Source of the DNA: Candidatus Thorarchaeota archaeon MP11T_1
GTDB lineage: Archaea > Asgardarchaeota > Thorarchaeia > Thorarchaeales > Thorarchaeaceae
Assembly (NCBI GenBank): GCA_002825515.1
Contig: PJET01000188.1
Span: 1-8,159 of the forward strand
DNA length: 8,159 bases
Direction of reading: 5' to 3'
Part shown: one piece after another, positions 5,703 to 8,159 of the stretch
How positions within the stretch are numbered: position 1 is the first letter of the stretch
Layout of the letters: every line of letters begins with the position of its first letter
Notes under the pieces: generated by a model
Seen by the model: the letters and a program-made list of their open reading frames with translations, nothing else
Database searches by the model: none
What the model was told of the DNA's origin: nothing
Translations under genes and position numbers: made by a program

Positions 5703-6653
5703 GTGGTTAAATTGGATGAGGTAACAATCTCTGGACTTACTAAGAATTTTGGTGATCTGGTCGCGGTTGACCATATAGATCTCAATATTCCTGAAGGGAC
5801 AATATTTGGACTACTTGGTCCAAATGGGGCTGGAAAGTCAACCACAACAAGGTTACTAAGTACGCTGCTTCGACCAACTGATGGCACTGCTACTGTAGGT
5901 GGTTTTGACATTATTGAAAACCCAGTCAATGTTCGTGAAATCACTGGTGTACTGCCTGAAGAAGGTAATCATACCATCTATCCTACATTAACAGCCTATG
6001 ATAATCTACTGTATTTTGCTAGGCTCTACGATGTGCCAGAAGATGAAATACATGAACGGATAGAAGAGCTTTTGACATTCATGGAGCTTTGGGATAGAAA
6101 AGATGACAAAGCTGGAGAGTTGAGTACTGGGAACCGTCAACGCTTAGCATTGTGCAGAGCAATGCTTCACAGACCAAAAGTGTTGCTTCTTGACGAGCCC
6201 ACATCAGCTCTAGACCCAATCGCTGCAAAACGTGTGCGAGAACTAATACTAGGTTTGTCCCAGAAGTATAGGCAGACATTTTTCATAAATTCGCACAATT
6301 TACCCGAGGTGCAAAGAGTCTGTGATAGAATAGCAATTATTGATGAAGGGAAGATACTCCTTCAAGGACCAACCCACGAATTACGTTCAAAATTACATGC
6401 CAAACAAGAGTTTAGGATTAGAATTGTCGGCGATATAACGAAAGCAAGTTCAATTGCTAAATCGATGAATTTTGTCGAGAAAGTGGAAGATGATGTTGAT
6501 TCTATTCTTGTCACTGTTGATAATCCAACAGAAAATAACTCTAAATTGATGCAGACTTTGTTATCTGATGGAGTCAAAATAGTTGAATACACTGAAGAAG
6601 GAGCTACACTCGAAGATCTCTATCTTGAGGTAATAAAAGGAGGGAACGCATAA
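5703..6653 (+). CDS. ABC-2 type transporter ATP-binding protein
   Basis: The 316-residue ATPase powers the permease encoded next. It has a Walker A GPNGAGKST (39-47, Lys45), an ABC signature in the exporter form LSTGNRQR (140-147), Walker B VLLLDEP (160-166) with catalytic Glu165, D-loop SALDP, and the switch His198 in NSHNLPEV. The usual Q-loop glutamine is replaced in GVLPEEG (82-88), a change I recall in other ABC-2 ATPases. Residues about 235-316 form the C-terminal accessory domain typical of this class, ending ATLEDLYLEVIKGG. The GTG at 5703 is the first start after an in-frame stop at 5688-5690, and it gives a normal N-terminus. Its TAA shares one base with the permease ATG, so the two are one transcription and translation unit. 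The substrate of such two-gene systems cannot be read from sequence; drug, peptide or lipid-linked export and maintenance roles all occur. Confidence 0.95.
   Translation: MVKLDEVTISGLTKNFGDLVAVDHIDLNIPEGTIFGLLGPNGAGKSTTTRLLSTLLRPTDGTATVGGFDIIENPVNVREITGVLPEEGNHTIYPTLTAYDNLLYFARLYDVPEDEIHERIEELLTFMELWDRKDDKAGELSTGNRQRLALCRAMLHRPKVLLLDEPTSALDPIAAKRVRELILGLSQKYRQTFFINSHNLPEVQRVCDRIAIIDEGKILLQGPTHELRSKLHAKQEFRIRIVGDITKASSIAKSMNFVEKVEDDVDSILVTVDNPTENNSKLMQTLLSDGVKIVEYTEEGATLEDLYLEVIKGGNA
6639..6643 (+). promoter_or_regulatory. Ribosome binding site of the permease gene inside the ATPase gene
   Basis: GGAGG ends 9 bases before the ATG at 6653 and lies within the last codons of the ATPase gene. Together with the one-base stop/start overlap it points to coupled translation of the two subunits. 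Confidence 0.65.
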
Positions 6654-7414
6654 TGGGGCTCGATAAGTCACTCATTGTAGCAAAGACTGACCTGAAGATG
6701 GCGCTGCAAGTAGGCTATGTGAAATATGGTCTTATTCTTGTAGCCGCTATTGGTCCTGTAATGGTTCTTGCGACTGTAGGTCTTCTCGTATTTACGATTC
6801 CAAGTGAGGCAGAATTTTTACTAATTATGCAAATGACTGGCCCCACAATCTCTCCGATGATTGGTCTAGTTGCCATCATTCCCGCGTCTCTTATAGCTGC
6901 TAATGCTCTCGTAGGAGAACGAGAACAGAATACGCTTGAACCACTTCTTTGCACTCCGCTAACGGATCGTGAGCTACTTATTGGGAAGGTTTTGAGTTCG
7001 TTCATACCAAGTATCGCTCTGCTATTAGGTTCAATCTTGGTGTCAGAAATTGGGACATTCATTCTGTTGATGCTAGCTGGTTATCCTCCCATGCTGCTAC
7101 CTGATATTGCAGGATTATTCCTACTTCTTACAGCTGGTCCACTCATGATTCTCGCTATGAATTCAATTATGATTTTGATTAGTGGTAGAGTAACTCGCGT
7201 GTATGAAGCATATCAGACATCTGGCGCTACAGTGATGGTTTTCATCCTCCCGATGATTTTACCAATGATCTCCCTGAGTGGAGGAGGTATCGATCCAGCT
7301 GCAGTCTGGTTTTCAAATATCCTCACAATTCTGATTGCTGCGGCATTGTTCATAGTGACATGGGCATTAGCATTTAGTAGATTCAACAGAGACCGCATGG
7401 TATCACTCGTATAG
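6653..7414 (+). CDS. ABC-2 type transporter permease
   Basis: This 253-residue integral membrane protein has six likely helices, at about residues 25-48, 67-87, 114-140, 150-176, 195-210 and 223-245. The ABC-2 landmark lies after helix 2: ANALVGEREQNTLEPLL (83-99), followed by CTPLTDRELLIGKVL, the cytoplasmic coupling region conserved in these permeases. The N-terminal SLIVAKTDLKMALQ is the usual amphipathic lead-in, and the C-terminus is short and basic (RFNRDRM). It probably works as a dimer with two copies of the upstream ATPase. A hairpin terminator follows 8 bases after the stop, so the unit ends here. Confidence 0.93.
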   Translation: MGLDKSLIVAKTDLKMALQVGYVKYGLILVAAIGPVMVLATVGLLVFTIPSEAEFLLIMQMTGPTISPMIGLVAIIPASLIAANALVGEREQNTLEPLLCTPLTDRELLIGKVLSSFIPSIALLLGSILVSEIGTFILLMLAGYPPMLLPDIAGLFLLLTAGPLMILAMNSIMILISGRVTRVYEAYQTSGATVMVFILPMILPMISLSGGGIDPAAVWFSNILTILIAAALFIVTWALAFSRFNRDRMVSLV

Positions 7415-7422
7415 GACATAAA

Positions 7423-7450
7423 GAGGGCAACCTGCCCTCCTTTTCTTTTC
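7423..7450 (+). terminator. Hairpin plus T-rich tract after the ABC pair
   Basis: GAGGGCA (7423-7429) and TGCCCTC (7433-7439) form a perfect 7-bp stem around a 3-base loop, followed by a run of T broken by single C residues (7441-7450). T tracts stop archaeal RNA polymerase, and the hairpin adds to this. Read on the minus strand the same stem is followed by TTTATGTCC, a poorer T tract, so the signal mainly serves the plus strand, though it may also trim the convergent message. Confidence 0.75.
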
Positions 7451-7458
7451 TTTGAAGA

Positions 7459-7986
7459 TTAATCCTTGAGCTTTTTCAAACCTGCAGGATATCTACCAGC
7501 GAGGTCTCTATATATTGCTTTGAATCGAGTCAGCTCCTCTTTATGATGGTCTTGGACGGTTCCAATTACTTTTGCTGGTACACCCACTGCAATCATTCCT
7601 GCAGGAACTTCAAATCTGGCCCTCACTACAGCCCCCTCTCCAATGATTGCCCACTCACCCACTGTGGAATAATCTGAGATAATCGCTCCCATGCCAATGA
7701 CTGCATCATCCTTCACAGTAGCATTATGTACTATACATCCATGACCAAGTGTCACATTGTTACCAATCATGGTCAATTCATCAGGTCGAGCATGAATAAT
7801 CACATTGTCCTGAATACTTGTCCCATTACCTACGCGAATCTCACCATAATCCCCTTTCACAACAGCTCCAGGGGCTATATAGCATTCTTCACCAATTCTG
7901 ACTTTTCCTATAACCGACGCAGAGTGACTCACATATGATGTATCACCAACCACAGGTGACCTTTTCTCGAACTCGTAAACAGCCAT
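7459..7986 (-). CDS. Gamma-class carbonic anhydrase-like left-handed beta-helix protein
   Basis: The 175-residue protein is built of hexapeptide repeats (for example VIGKVRIGEECYIAPGAVV, later VIGMGAIIS and IIGEGAVV), the left-handed beta-helix of the gamma carbonic anhydrase, YrdA and PaaY group, closed by a C-terminal helix. It carries all three metal-ligand histidines: His65 (VIIHA), His82 and His87 (LGHGCIVH), with the five-residue spacing of His117 and His122 in archaeal Cam. The Gln of the family IQD motif is kept (Gln59), but the usual RGD reads KGD (44-46), and the acidic loop carrying the Cam proton-shuttle glutamate is absent, as in the CamH/YrdA type. It likely forms a cytoplasmic trimer with metal at the subunit faces. 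It may hydrate CO2 or act on an acyl or other substrate; many relatives have no measured activity. The ATG at 7986 follows a weak GGTG site. The gene is convergent with the ABC pair. Confidence 0.92.
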   Translation of the reverse strand: MAVYEFEKRSPVVGDTSYVSHSASVIGKVRIGEECYIAPGAVVKGDYGEIRVGNGTSIQDNVIIHARPDELTMIGNNVTLGHGCIVHNATVKDDAVIGMGAIISDYSTVGEWAIIGEGAVVRARFEVPAGMIAVGVPAKVIGTVQDHHKEELTRFKAIYRDLAGRYPAGLKKLKD

Positions 7987-8061
7987 CTTAACACCAACAA
8001 TGATAAATCCTCTCTTCGTTATTAGCTTGAAGGTAGGTGAAATCCACTCCCGCCCTTCTCC

Positions 8062-8077
8062 GAAACGTTAAAGTTTC
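8062..8077. promoter_or_regulatory. Inverted repeat in the divergent spacer, possible promoter element
   Basis: GAAAC, a six-base spacer GTTAAA, then GTTTC make a 5-bp inverted repeat in the 143-base spacer between the carbonic anhydrase-like gene and the right-edge gene. On both strands a GAAAC resembling the archaeal BRE precedes a TATA-like stretch (GTTAAAG or CTTTAAC). Starts about 25 bases away would leave leaders of about 35 and 58 bases. It could instead be a small operator. Confidence 0.25.
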
Positions 8078-8129
8078 AGCTATCCAATCGTAGTGGTGTG
8101 TTTCATCACTCAGAAGAGCGTGTTGAACT

Positions 8130-8159
8130 GTGAGTAAAAGTGAAGATGCACCAGTTTTT
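8130..8159 (+). CDS. Possible start of a gene cut by the right edge
   Basis: A GTG at 8130 opens a frame that runs to the window end, reading MSKSEDAPVF. It lies 3 bases after an in-frame TGA, so it is the first start in its frame. A purine run AGAAGAG (8112-8118) sits 11 bases upstream, rather far for a ribosome site. An ATG at 8146 in another frame (after AGTGAAG) is an alternative start for a different product. Too little is visible to name it. Confidence 0.35.
   Translation, partial: MSKSEDAPVF

Noticed and set aside
7987..8159. Possible RNA gene in the right-hand spacer
   Set aside because: No cloverleaf, T-loop consensus or other structured-RNA signature was visible beyond the short inverted repeat.
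1..8159. CRISPR arrays, insertion sequences, integration sites or an origin
   Set aside because: No spaced direct repeats, transposase-like frames, flanking inverted repeats or repeat clusters were seen anywhere in the window.

Overview
The window reads as archaeal chromosome. The evidence is an archaea-type coiled-coil protein (COG1340 type), an ATP-grasp ligase closest in remembered motifs to archaeal MptN, free-standing Lrp/AsnC ligand-binding (RAM) domains, frequent TTG and GTG starts behind GGAG-type ribosome binding sites, and TATA-like rather than bacterial -35/-10 elements. Base composition is moderately AT-rich. An uncultured lineage such as an Asgard archaeon is possible, but this sequence cannot settle it.

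Layout. From 1 to 1469 lies the 3' four-fifths of glmS, cut by the left edge. It meets an unrecognised small gene on the minus strand (1476-1865) tail to tail, with only 6 bases between the two stop codons. A short divergent promoter region (about 1866-1953) then opens a plus-strand run. In order it holds an MptN/RimK-type alpha-L-glutamate ligase (1954-2853), a possible 41-residue small ORF (2861-2986), a COG1340-like coiled-coil protein (2979-4031), a DMT/EamA-like ten-helix transporter with a RAM sensor domain at its C-terminus (4096-5355), and a free-standing RAM protein (5377-5628). After 74 bases comes an ABC-2 transporter pair (ATPase 5703-6653, permease 6653-7414) that ends in a clear hairpin plus T-tract terminator. 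Convergent to it is a gamma-class carbonic anhydrase-like protein (7459-7986, minus strand). A 143-base divergent spacer leads to what may be the first ten codons of another gene at the right edge.

How the genes fit together. The most unusual part is 4096-5628. A transporter carries an amino-acid-sensor type RAM domain covalently, and a second RAM protein is encoded 21 bases downstream. RAM domains normally bind small effectors at oligomer interfaces, so the pair suggests an effector-gated transporter whose sensor can self-associate or mix with the free RAM subunit. This is inference. The neighbouring ABC-2 exporter may or may not belong to the same physiology. The other genes are housekeeping or metabolic: hexosamine synthesis, glutamylation of a cofactor or protein, and a left-handed beta-helix metalloenzyme. 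No tRNA, rRNA, CRISPR array, insertion sequence or phage gene was found.
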